From Treponema sp. OMZ 790 (GTDB lineage: Bacteria; Spirochaetota; Spirochaetia; Treponematales; Treponemataceae): a stretch of 64,000 bases of DNA. Positions 45,583 to 53,108 of this stretch are shown here, one piece after another. How positions within the stretch are numbered: the stretch's first letter is position 1; each line of letters opens with the position of its first letter. Made by a program: the position numbers and the translations under genes. The notes beneath the pieces were generated by a model. It searched no databases, was not told where the DNA came from, and saw only the letters and a program-made list of their open reading frames with translations. The stretch spans positions 1,860,001-1,924,000 of the forward strand of contig NZ_CP051201.1 of assembly GCF_024181285.1 (NCBI RefSeq), given 5' to 3'.

Positions 45583-45768
45583 TTTATCAAGTCGAATATT
45601 CATTCCTGTAATCATATTTTTATTTGATCCGCTAAAAAATGGTGGCAAGCGTTTTAAGGCTCTTTTTCTTCTTGGCTTATCTTGTATTTAAATCATATTT
45701 AGTAAACAAAATAGAGTGCTTGCACCGTCTTTTAAGCATATCTTAAAGATGATCTCCTATCATATATT

Positions 45769-46452
45769 TTAAAATTTTAATTCTATGTTATGCTTAATAA
45801 TAAATTCAGCATAATCTTTTTCACCATTGTTAATCACTTCTTTATTTTCTTTAAGTAGAGCAATCGCTTTTTCCATATTCGGCTTAACAAATGGCAGTTG
45901 ATGTTTGTCTATATAATTTTGAAATGCCATAGTCAACTGCTCATGAGTTCCATACTTTAACAAAAAATTAGTTGGAACATGAAAACCGGCATCGTACACA
46001 GGTTCATCCGCAAAAATACAAAATCCTTTCTCCGCAACTTTTTGTATCATTTCCATTGGCTCATACTCCATTCGCCGTATAAAAGGTAAAAAACGTTCTG
46101 ATAAGATCTTTTTGATTTCATTCATTGATTGCTCGTATGATTCTATTCCACAAAATTCCCGCCAACGCAGAGAATCTTGTTTTTTGTTGGAAACAGCCAG
46201 TCCTTTGCTCCAAAAACATTCTTTTCCGCTCTTATCATTAATGGAACATATCAATAATGCTTCAGCAGATACTCCTCTTTTATTATGACGGTTCATTTGT
46301 GCAGAAATGCAAACCATAAAATCAAATACTTTTCGAATTTCCAATTTACTTTTTATAAAGTGAAAACCGTCAGACTTCATAAATTCAGCAATCTCCATCA
46401 TTGCACAAACAATAATCTCTTTTGGAGGCGCATCATTTTCAAAATTGTACAC
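45769..46452 (-). CDS. Hypothetical protein (possibly DUF4304-like)
   Basis: 227 residues, soluble, starting at GTG (46452) with AAGGAG 9 bases upstream. The N-terminal KSDGFHFIKSKLEIRKVF then a beta stretch recalls DUF4304-type proteins; the C-terminal half is helical (LPFVKPNMEKAIALLKENKE). The family link is weak. An array-type TATAAT lies upstream. Confidence 0.6.
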   Translation of the reverse strand: MYNFENDAPPKEIIVCAMMEIAEFMKSDGFHFIKSKLEIRKVFDFMVCISAQMNRHNKRGVSAEALLICSINDKSGKECFWSKGLAVSNKKQDSLRWREFCGIESYEQSMNEIKKILSERFLPFIRRMEYEPMEMIQKVAEKGFCIFADEPVYDAGFHVPTNFLLKYGTHEQLTMAFQNYIDKHQLPFVKPNMEKAIALLKENKEVINNGEKDYAEFIIKHNIELKF

Positions 46453-46512
46453 AGCTCTAAGCTCCTTAAAATTCTAAATCTTGCTAATGTTTGTCTATTT
46501 CTCGTCTACCTC

Positions 46513-46541
46513 ATTATATCACTTTTAAGCCATTTTTTCTA
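46513..46541 (-). promoter_or_regulatory. Array promoter, copy 2 (weak -35)
   Basis: TATAAT (46513-46518) within the shared GTGATATAATGA context; the -35 position reads TAGAAA. The downstream ACGAGAAAT stretch also matches copy 4. Confidence 0.4.
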
Positions 46542-46550
46542 TTTGCTTGT

Positions 46551-46604
46551 ACTTCCTCTTGGTGATTTTATTTAATTGTTTTACTTCGGCAAACCCGGGG
46601 TTTA
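46551..46604. repeat. Cassette 3' repeat, copy B
   Basis: 54 bases aligning with 44357-44410 without gaps over most of its length. It lies at the 3' end of the DUF1697 gene. Confidence 0.65.
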
Positions 46605-46612
46605 AAAAGCTA

Positions 46613-47162
46613 TTACATACTAACTATTTTTCTAACCGTATTCGCTGTTCTTATCGTTAGGTTTGAGCTAATATTTGCACTTGCTGTTTTAGACCACCAG
46701 TTTGTTTTTTGGTAATTTTTACGGCTGAAAGACCAAAATACCGTTTCTTTGTATTCCTCTATCTTTTCTAATCCCTCTTTAGGCTCCCCGATTTCGTTAT
46801 ATACATCTTTGAATGTAGCGGGCGGTATGATAAAGATTAAATTGTCATAAATCTCCTTACTTTCATCTCCCCACCAGTCGGGTGCATGATATAAAATGTC
46901 CTCAAGTTCTTCTTTTGATATGACAAAAACTGAAATATCTAAACTAAACTAAACTAAACTGATTTTTAATCATTTCCTCAATCCGGCTTGTAGTTTTGAC
47001 TATATCGGCTTCATCACCTGAAAAAATCACATTACCACTGTTCAAATAGGTTTTTACCTCTATATAATTAAGTTTTTCAAAACCTTGCTTTAATTCTGCC
47101 ATTGGCACTTTGTTTTTTCCGCTTATATTGATACCTCGCAATAAGGCGATATATCTTTTCAT
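46613..47162 (-). pseudogene. DUF1697 protein frameshifted by a pentanucleotide repeat
   Basis: From the ATG at 47162 (GGAGG upstream) the frame reads MKRYIALLRGINISGKNKVP, classic DUF1697, but stops after about 73 codons within four TTTAG copies (46939-46960). With two copies the frame continues smoothly through ISVFVISKEELEDILYHAPDWWGDESKE to a stop at 46613, giving a full-length protein. So this is a repeat-expansion null, perhaps reversible. It follows the hydrolase gene. Confidence 0.85.
46939..46960. repeat. (TTTAG)4 tandem repeat inside the DUF1697 gene
   Basis: Four perfect TTTAG units plus AG on the minus strand. The in-frame version would have two units. Confidence 0.9.
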
Positions 47163-47213
47163 ATTTTTAACCTCCTCTACAAATTCAAATTTAGCTATAC
47201 CTACAAACAAGGA

Positions 47214-47816
47214 TTAAATATTCGCTTTGAACCAGTTGTCTAAAAAAGTCATTTGTTCCTCTGTATGAAACCAATGCTCGCCATTCTCCATAACCGTTAA
47301 GTCCGCATTTATTTTACCCGCAAAATTTGTCATGGTCTCTACTGATGTCATATTGTCGTTATCCGCAAAAAGAATATTTGTCGGTATATCCCAATGTATC
47401 GTATTCTTTCTAACATAGCTCAAGTATTGCCAAGATAAGGATTCGCCAAAAGAAGTTTCAATGTCTTTCTTTAAAATGAGTTCATCTTCCGTTATATTTT
47501 CACATTTCATTATATTCAAAATTATTCTTTCCATATCAATAATAGGCGAAATCAACATCGCTTTTTCGATAGGCATATCTGATAAAGATATTAGTGAAAA
47601 ATATGCTCCTATGCTATTTGCAATTAAATAAATTTTATTATATTTAGAAATGATGGAGTTGAAATAATGTATAAACTCAATTTTAGCATCCCACGGATTT
47701 AATGATTTATAATCAAATCCGATTATTTCAAAGCTATCGTCAAAAAATTGTTTATAGTGATTAGCTTCTTCCGCATTACCCCCCTTACCATGAACATATA
47801 TAACAGCATTTTTCAT
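47214..47816 (-). CDS. Alpha/beta hydrolase
   Basis: 200 residues. N-terminal oxyanion loop VYVHGKGGNAEE, nucleophile elbow ANSIGAYFS near 66-74 (Ser in A-N-S-I-G), a late Asp in FADNDNMTS and His in NGEHWFH, a complete catalytic triad pattern. Small YdeN/YheT-like single-domain hydrolase; substrate unknown. Probably translated with the GNAT gene upstream and the DUF1697 gene downstream. Confidence 0.88.
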   Translation of the reverse strand: MKNAVIYVHGKGGNAEEANHYKQFFDDSFEIIGFDYKSLNPWDAKIEFIHYFNSIISKYNKIYLIANSIGAYFSLISLSDMPIEKAMLISPIIDMERIILNIMKCENITEDELILKKDIETSFGESLSWQYLSYVRKNTIHWDIPTNILFADNDNMTSVETMTNFAGKINADLTVMENGEHWFHTEEQMTFLDNWFKANI

Positions 47817-47875
47817 TCAAATTCCCTCCACAATTCCAATTTACTTGCTCCCATAAACCGGGAGTTATATCTCCG

Positions 47876-48328
47876 TTATAGCTCCTTTACCATCTGCATT
47901 TCTCTAAAATGCTTATCACAAAATGTGTACTCTATTTCTTTGATTTCCCTGAAACCGATGGAGGTATACATTTTATATGCAACAATGTTTTCCAAAGATA
48001 CGCTTATATACAGTTTATCAGCATTGTGTTTTTTCTTGAAATAATCAAAAAACGCTGCTACAGCCTGTTTGCCGTAACCTTTACCTTGAAATTGCTTCCC
48101 TATCATAAAACGGCTCATAGACCATCCGGGAAAAGTTTCATCATAGTCATACAAAATAAAACCCACCATTATATCTTCACGGTAGATTCCTAAAGTGTAA
48201 AGCCCATCTTCATAAGCCGCTTCAACTAATGACTGTTTGTTATCCGCAACAAAGCCCTCTTGACTATCATCAATGGTCAATGCCATACAGTCCCAATAGT
48301 TTGATTTATCAATTTCTCTAAAAATCAT
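47876..48328 (-). CDS. GNAT family N-acetyltransferase
   Basis: 150 residues from the ATG at 48328. Motif A SRFMIGKQFQGKGYGKQAV with the QGKGYG acetyl-CoA turn, and motif B end LENIVAYKMYTSIGF. The ending EREIEYTFCDKHF resembles the spermidine/diamine acetyltransferase-like group, but the substrate is not readable. TTGGAGAAA gives a modest ribosome site. Preceded by the array promoter. Confidence 0.87.
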   Translation of the reverse strand: MIFREIDKSNYWDCMALTIDDSQEGFVADNKQSLVEAAYEDGLYTLGIYREDIMVGFILYDYDETFPGWSMSRFMIGKQFQGKGYGKQAVAAFFDYFKKKHNADKLYISVSLENIVAYKMYTSIGFREIKEIEYTFCDKHFREMQMVKEL

Positions 48329-48376
48329 TATTATTTTCTCCAACAACTTTTAATTTATCCAAATTGATATTTTTTC

Positions 48377-48405
48377 ATTATATCACTTTTCCTATATTTG
48401 GTCAG
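48377..48405 (-). promoter_or_regulatory. Array promoter, copy 3
   Basis: CTGACC (48400-48405), 17-base spacer, TATAAT (48377-48382), in the same GTGATATAATGA context as copy 2. Confidence 0.5.
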
Positions 48406-48662
48406 TTAGTCAAGCTGTGATACACTGTAGTAAAATCCGGTATATATGACTACAATTTCCGTAAAACCGGTCATAATGATAAAGATATGTTTGAACGAAA
48501 CAGAAAACCTGTAGCTGCTCATTATCGGCAATAGTCAGGGGTAATTTCTTCCCTCATTTTTTCAACTATTTTTCCCTATCACCTTAAGACTTGCCTATTC
48601 TGATTATCTCCACAAATAGAGTCGACACTGTTCCTTATTGTGTTAGTTGGGCAAATCGGGAG
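48406..48662. other. Gene-free spacer in the accessory array
   Basis: No coding or RNA gene is supported. A 32-codon plus-strand open stretch after 48420 (GIYDYNFRKTGHNDKDMFER) may be a remnant of a lost gene. The right end carries the GGGCAAATCGGGAG motif related to the cassette 3' repeat. Confidence 0.4.
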
Positions 48663-49343
48663 TTATTGTATCCTTGTCGGAATAAAAACTGTGTTCTTTT
48701 CAAAAATACCAAATGCAAATCCGAAGTTATAAAACAAAGGCATGTTTTCAAATGAATTAAAACTTGTCCTATTTACAAATTCATTTAAGGAAATTGTTTC
48801 AATATATCCGTATGGATTTGCAATTATAACGCTGTCATTTCTTATGTCCATTCCAACTACCAGCGAATAATGCAATGTCCATTTGTCGTCATGTTTTGCT
48901 GCCCATTCAAATGGGACAGGAACACCATCTGCTAAAGAGTCATATACTTTGTCAATCAACTCGCTATTGGTAAGGTATTTGTACATTGTTGTCTGAAATT
49001 CGGGGAACTGATGGTTGAACTCATCACAAAAAGCTTTCCCTGTGGAAGTTACGACTTTTCCATATTTTTTATAAAGATCTTCTTCCGTAACTTTTCCGCC
49101 GTTCCATGCAGAAAACATTTCAATTACAGCATATCCGCAAGAAACATCCTGATTTATAACCTCTATACCATCAACAAAAACCGGTGTCCGATACTTTTCA
49201 TTATTTATAACAACAGAATAGTCATCTTTGATTCTATTTGTTTTTACTGCCAACACTGTAAAAGCGATTCCGACAATAAAAACCGGAATGATAATAAATA
49301 ACAAGATAGCAATCAACGCTATTTTTCTATTATTTTTCCGCAT
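48663..49343 (-). CDS. Membrane-anchored C39-like cysteine peptidase
   Basis: 226 residues. One N-terminal membrane helix (about 9-33), then a papain-like C39_2 domain: Cys in INQDVSCGYAVIEMF, His in WTLHYSLVVGMD and Asn/Asp-position residue in VIIANPYGY. The complete triad suggests an active peptidase outside the membrane. GGAGG site upstream of the ATG. Last (rightmost) gene of the array, preceded by the best copy of the shared promoter. Confidence 0.82.
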   Translation of the reverse strand: MRKNNRKIALIAILLFIIIPVFIVGIAFTVLAVKTNRIKDDYSVVINNEKYRTPVFVDGIEVINQDVSCGYAVIEMFSAWNGGKVTEEDLYKKYGKVVTSTGKAFCDEFNHQFPEFQTTMYKYLTNSELIDKVYDSLADGVPVPFEWAAKHDDKWTLHYSLVVGMDIRNDSVIIANPYGYIETISLNEFVNRTSFNSFENMPLFYNFGFAFGIFEKNTVFIPTRIQ

Positions 49344-49390
49344 CCCTTTAGCCTCCGCAAATTCTAATTTGTCAATTTCTCGTCCATCTG

Positions 49391-49419
49391 ATTATATCAT
49401 TTTTCCTGTATTTTGTCAT
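49391..49419 (-). promoter_or_regulatory. Array promoter, copy 4
   Basis: ATGACA (49414-49419), 17-base spacer, TATAAT (49391-49396). Followed by an ACGAGAAATTGACAAA leader stretch also seen in copy 2. Confidence 0.55.
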
Positions 49420-49453
49420 TCAATGAAAAGGCTGCATAATTAGAGATCATAAT

Positions 49454-49486
49454 CCCCTTTGCAATCTTTGCGTCCCTTGCGGTTTA
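49454..49486. repeat. Interspersed CTTTGCG-type repeat, copy 1
   Basis: About 33 bases, CCCCTTTGC then TCTTTGCGT and TGCGGTTTAT, nearly matching 58884-58916 upstream of htpG. Confidence 0.6.
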
Positions 49487-49501
49487 TCTTATTACTTTCG
49501 A

Positions 49502-49530
49502 TTGACTTAAAAAACTATTTGAGTTAGAAT
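49502..49530 (+). promoter_or_regulatory. Promoter abutting the cysteine desulfurase start codon
   Basis: TTGACT (49502-49507), 17-base spacer, TAGAAT (49525-49530), 7 bases, ATG at 49538. Confidence 0.65.
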
Positions 49531-49537
49531 AAGTCCT

Positions 49538-50704
49538 ATGAAAAAGCGTATCTTTTTGGACAATGCAGCAGGGGCCTTTCCTAAGGCGCCCGGCCTCGAT
49601 CACGCCCTCGCAAGGGCTGTTAATATGGGAACGGGAAACATTAACCGCAGCACCTACACCGAAACGGAAGAAGCAGGCCTTGCAGTTATCGAAACAAGGG
49701 AACTCTTGTGTAAGCTCTTTAACTTTCAGCCGGCTACCCATGTTATTTTTACCTCGGGAGTTACCGCAAGTTTAAACTATATTATTAAGGGTTTTTTAAA
49801 AGCCGGAGACAGGGTCTTAACAAGTTCTTTTGAGCATAATGCCGTAATGCGCCCCTTGGTTCAAATGGAAAAATCGGGCGTTAAGATTGACCGTGTTCCT
49901 GCGGTTTTAAAAAACGGAGGAGCCTTTGTAGACACATCCCTAATCGAATCCATGATAAGGCCCGACACCCGTCTCGCCGTGTTTTCTCACGCTTCGAATG
50001 TAACCGGCTTTATTCAGCCGATAGAAGAAATTGCCTCAATCCTAAAAAAGCACAATATTCCGCTGGTAATAGACGGAGCCCAAAGTGCAGGCCACATCCC
50101 CGTTGACCTTGCAAAATTAAAACCTGCGGCCTTTTGCTTTACGGGACATAAGGGCTTACTCGGCCCGCAAGGAACAGGAGGCATCCTCTTCGATAAGGAT
50201 TTTGCAAAAGAGGTCGAGCCCCTTATCACGGGCGGAACGGGAAGCGCATCCGACTCGGAAGTTACCCCTTCCTTTATGCCCGATAAATTCGAAGCCGGAA
50301 CTCAAAACATAATCGGAATCGCAGGTCTTTACCACAGCCTGAAATGGCTGGATTCTTTCGGGATTCAAAACATTCACACAAAAGAACAAAAACTGCTTAA
50401 ACTTTTTTTGGACGGAATAAAGGGTCTCCCGATAAAAATAGCCGGAGGAGATTCTCCTGAAAACAGGGTCGGAATAGTTTCGATAGATTTTTCAGAACTA
50501 ATGGATAATGCAGAAGCCGGCTCCATTCTCGAAGAAAAATACGGCATCCTTACCCGCTGCGGCCTTCACTGTTCGCCTTCGGCACATAAGTCCATCGGTA
50601 CCTTTCCGCAAGGCACGGTAAGGTTTTCGACAGGCCCCTTTACCATAGAAGAAGAGATTGAAACGGCAATAAGGGCAGTAAAGGAGCTTTGCTCAAGGAC
50701 TTAG
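49538..50704 (+). CDS. Cysteine desulfurase/selenocysteine lyase-type aminotransferase (class V)
   Basis: 388 residues. PLP enzyme: VIDGAQSAGHIPVDL (cofactor Asp), FTGHKGLLGPQGTGG with the Schiff-base Lys near 208, and LTRCGLHCSPSAHKSIGT with the catalytic Cys near 348. This ending is typical of the desulfurase family often found in selenium loci. Convergent with selD, the stop codons overlapping by 4 bases. No ribosome site; predicted leaderless. Likely releases Se or S for SelD or the YedF/DUF3343 carriers. Confidence 0.92.
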   Translation: MKKRIFLDNAAGAFPKAPGLDHALARAVNMGTGNINRSTYTETEEAGLAVIETRELLCKLFNFQPATHVIFTSGVTASLNYIIKGFLKAGDRVLTSSFEHNAVMRPLVQMEKSGVKIDRVPAVLKNGGAFVDTSLIESMIRPDTRLAVFSHASNVTGFIQPIEEIASILKKHNIPLVIDGAQSAGHIPVDLAKLKPAAFCFTGHKGLLGPQGTGGILFDKDFAKEVEPLITGGTGSASDSEVTPSFMPDKFEAGTQNIIGIAGLYHSLKWLDSFGIQNIHTKEQKLLKLFLDGIKGLPIKIAGGDSPENRVGIVSIDFSELMDNAEAGSILEEKYGILTRCGLHCSPSAHKSIGTFPQGTVRFSTGPFTIEEEIETAIRAVKELCSRT

Positions 50705-51765
50705 CTGACCCTAAGAATTTTTTCTTCACGCTTGGTAACAAGACCGATAATCGCAGGCTTTCCGCAAGGCGTGTTTTCCAAGGCTTGAGACAGTTCTTCA
50801 TAAAGAGCAGCCGCATCTTCCTTGTCTACAGAAATCAATAGCCCGCCCGACGTTTGAGGATCGAACATCAGGTCTTGGTATGCAAGAGGAACATTTTCAA
50901 AGGCAACATTTTCTCCGACAAAATCCCTATTGGTATAAACGCCGGCAGGCAAAAATCCCGTTTGAGCGCTTTCAATCACAGAATCATAAATAGGAATGGA
51001 TTTGTAATCCACCTCAATGCTCATACCGCTCCCCTTCCCCATCTCGTAAAGATGACCGAGAAGGCCGAAGCCTGTAATATCGGTACAGGCGTTTATCCTA
51101 TATTTTACCATGATATCGCGGGCCTTAGCATTTAAAAAAGCCATAATCTTATAACAGCGGTCAAGCTCTTCAGGCGGCGACATATCGGCCTTTGAAGCCG
51201 TAAGCAATACTCCTGTTCCTATGGGCTTGGTTAAAATTAAAACGTCGCCTTCCTTTGCCGTCGAGTTTTCTAAAATTTTTTTAGGATGAACGAAGCCGTT
51301 AACGGCCAAACCGTATTTAGGCGAATCGTCATAGATGGTATGCCCGCCGCAGACAATGGCCCCGGCCTCATAAACCTTATTGAAGCCGCCGCGTAAAATT
51401 TCTTTTATCATGTCTTCAGGCATATCCTTGGTTATACAAAAAAGATTTAGTGCCAGCTTGGGCTCTCCGCCCATCGCGTAAATATCGCTTAAAGAATTTG
51501 CGGCGGCAATTTGTCCGAACATGTAGGGATCACCCGAAACAGGCGGAAAAAAATCTATGGTAGAAATAAGAGCCGTTTCATCGTTTATTTTATAAACTGC
51601 GGCATCATCGGAAGTATTAAAGCCTACGAGTAAATTATCGTCATTCCTTACGGAAAAATGTTTTAAAAGTTTATCGAGTGCACCCGCACTCAGCTTTGCA
51701 CCTCAGCCGGGATTCTTTGCAGATTTTAATAAATCGAAATTTTCATTAATAAGTGAACAGCTCAT
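50701..51765 (-). CDS. selD: Selenide, water dikinase, a selenoprotein (UGA = Sec21)
   Basis: 354 residues including selenocysteine. Makes selenophosphate from selenide and ATP. The ATG at 51765 has GGGAGG upstream. The in-frame TGA at 51703-51705 gives KNPGUGAKLS, exactly the catalytic Cys/Sec site of the family, followed by a conserved frame: DDAAVYKINDETALISTIDF, ACTDITGFGLLGHLYEM and FDPQTSGGLLIS. A hairpin of SECIS type lies right after the UGA. Automatic gene callers would truncate it to a start inside the gene. Confidence 0.95.
51676..51705 (-). promoter_or_regulatory. Sec codon and bacterial SECIS hairpin of selD
   Basis: TGA at 51703-51705, then after 11 bases a GAGTGC-GGGT-GCACTC hairpin (51676-51691). 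The apical G-rich loop is about 17 bases past the UGA, the expected distance for SelB recognition. Confidence 0.8.
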
Positions 51766-51783
51766 ATCAGCCTCCCTGAAGTA

Positions 51784-51811
51784 GTATTACATAATTTTAA
51801 ATTATGGTCAA
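51784..51811 (-). promoter_or_regulatory. Promoter of selD
   Basis: TTGACC (51806-51811), 16-base spacer, TAATAC (51784-51789); predicted start near 51777. Confidence 0.5.
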
Positions 51812-51826
51812 GATAAAAATGGGGTA

Positions 51827-51855
51827 TTGAACATTTAATTTTATAATTGTATACT
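51827..51855 (+). promoter_or_regulatory. Promoter of the FMN-binding protein gene
   Basis: TTGAAC (51827-51832), 17-base spacer, TATACT (51850-51855), with an AGGAGGA site before the ATG at 51888. Confidence 0.65.
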
Positions 51856-51887
51856 ACAACCGACAAAATCTCATTCAGGAGGAAGTT

Positions 51888-52520
51888 ATGAAGATGAGTA
51901 AAAAGGTAAGAGCTATCGTATTATTTGCAGCAGCTCTTTTGGTATTTGCTTTTGCCTCAGAGCCTAACCCGGTACTTTACGGTACGGCAAAGGTAAAAGG
52001 CTCGCCCTCAGCCGGCCCGAATTTCGAATACGGATATTCCGTATGTCTAGACGTAGAAATTGATGCCCAAGGCAAAATCATCAAAGTAAGCGATGATGAA
52101 AAAAATACCGATGCATCAATAGAAGCGGATATTAGCGGAAGCGCAGGAACAAACAAAGTCTATTGGAAAAAGTTTTTAGCAGACAAAGGTTTTGATAAAT
52201 ATAAGAACAAAACCTTAAAGGATGTAAAAAAAATAAATGTAGGTATTCCCGGAAAAGCAGGCCCCGATGTTGTCGGCGGAGCCTCAGCTTCTTCTCTGGC
52301 TGTAAAAATGGCGGTTCTTCAAGCATTAACGTTGGATGCTTCAATAAAAGAACTTGAAACATATAAAAATCCGGAGAACTACAAAAAGGCCGAACAAAAA
52401 AAATTGGAAAAAATAGTTACGGAAGGAAAAACTCTTCTTGAAAGTTTAGAAACTTATGAAGAAATAGAAAAGGCCCTTGAAGAATTAAAACAAAAATTGG
52501 ATGCATTAAAAACAAAGTAA
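51888..52520 (+). CDS. Secreted FMN-binding domain protein
   Basis: 210 residues. Signal peptide about 1-25 (ends LLVFAFAS). The middle is FMN_bind-like: YSVCLDVEIDAQGKIIKV and DVVGGASASSLAVKMAVLQAL, the latter at the place of the usual D-x-x-S/G-G-A-T-x-S covalent FMN motif, here with Ser. A charged coiled-coil tail (about 150-210) follows. Probably a periplasmic electron carrier. Its place between selD and the Se-carrier genes may be chance or may point to selenium redox chemistry. Confidence 0.72.
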   Translation: MKMSKKVRAIVLFAAALLVFAFASEPNPVLYGTAKVKGSPSAGPNFEYGYSVCLDVEIDAQGKIIKVSDDEKNTDASIEADISGSAGTNKVYWKKFLADKGFDKYKNKTLKDVKKINVGIPGKAGPDVVGGASASSLAVKMAVLQALTLDASIKELETYKNPENYKKAEQKKLEKIVTEGKTLLESLETYEEIEKALEELKQKLDALKTK

Positions 52521-52535
52521 CGCTCAACAAAAAAC

Positions 52536-52606
52536 GGCGGTAGTATCTATCAACACTGCCGCCTTAATCGCACTATCGGAAGCTTCTAAAAACATCAGTT
52601 TTTAGA
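52536..52606. terminator. Two hairpins between convergent genes
   Basis: GGCGGTAGT/ACTGCCGCC (52536-52563, one G-T pair) and TCTAAAAAC/GTTTTTAGA (52585-52606). They separate the FMN-binding gene from the selenium carrier operon. Confidence 0.65.
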
Positions 52607-52615
52607 GATGCCCGG

Positions 52616-52876
52616 TCACACTTCAACGTACTTGCCGTCTTCACCTAAAAAATAAAAAGCGTCGTAATCAAATTGACTAAAATCATCTTTATTGAAGGCT
52701 AGACCTTCTTTAAAAATTAATTTTAATGCAGTACCGCAGCTTGAACTTACAGAACGCGGCACCGGAACAAGTTTTGCAGTCAATCCTCCTGTCGCAGCAT
52801 TATCCGTTTTATTCACGGATCTCATGCAGACAAGAGAATCGTAATGCGTATGAAAAGTAATTAAATACTCTTTCAT
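52616..52876 (-). CDS. DUF3343 putative Se/S carrier-like protein
   Basis: 86 residues. The pattern YLITFHTHYDSLVCMRSVNK, then LVPVPRSVSSSCGTALKL with the S-S-S-C-G-x-A motif near 45-52, is that of DUF3343, a small family placed in selenium-use gene clusters. The Cys is the likely carrier residue. Its ATG overlaps the yedF stop by one base. Confidence 0.85.
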   Translation of the reverse strand: MKEYLITFHTHYDSLVCMRSVNKTDNAATGGLTAKLVPVPRSVSSSCGTALKLIFKEGLAFNKDDFSQFDYDAFYFLGEDGKYVEV

Positions 52877-53085
52877 TATTTTGATACGGCAATTTTCCAG
52901 CCGTCATTAGTCGGTTCAATCTTTGTTTGAGCCTTTGAATTATCGCAAAAGCGTTTTATATTTTCTTTTGCAGTTTCGTTATCTACCAACACCACAAAGG
53001 CAGAATTTGATCCAAGAGCTTTTTTGGTTAAAACCACAGGTTCGGGGCAGGCAAGCCCTCGAGCATCTACAATAATATCAGACAT
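52876..53085 (-). CDS. yedF: YedF/TusA-family sulfurtransferase-like protein
   Basis: 69 residues, one TusA/SirA domain: VDARGLACPEPVVLTKKAL with the active Cys13 in C-P-E-P. This equals the N-terminal domain of the selenium-associated YedF; the usual C-terminal extension is missing. AAGGAA site. Lies between yedE and the DUF3343 gene, 23 bases after yedE. Confidence 0.88.
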   Translation of the reverse strand: MSDIIVDARGLACPEPVVLTKKALGSNSAFVVLVDNETAKENIKRFCDNSKAQTKIEPTNDGWKIAVSK

Positions 53086-53108
53086 AATATTTCCTTATAA
53101 TAAAAACC

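Noticed and set aside
48640..48662. A proven integron attC site (GCCCAAC on the minus strand)
   Set aside because: Only one core-like heptamer was found, with no convincing partner; the cassette idea is kept as a hypothesis only.
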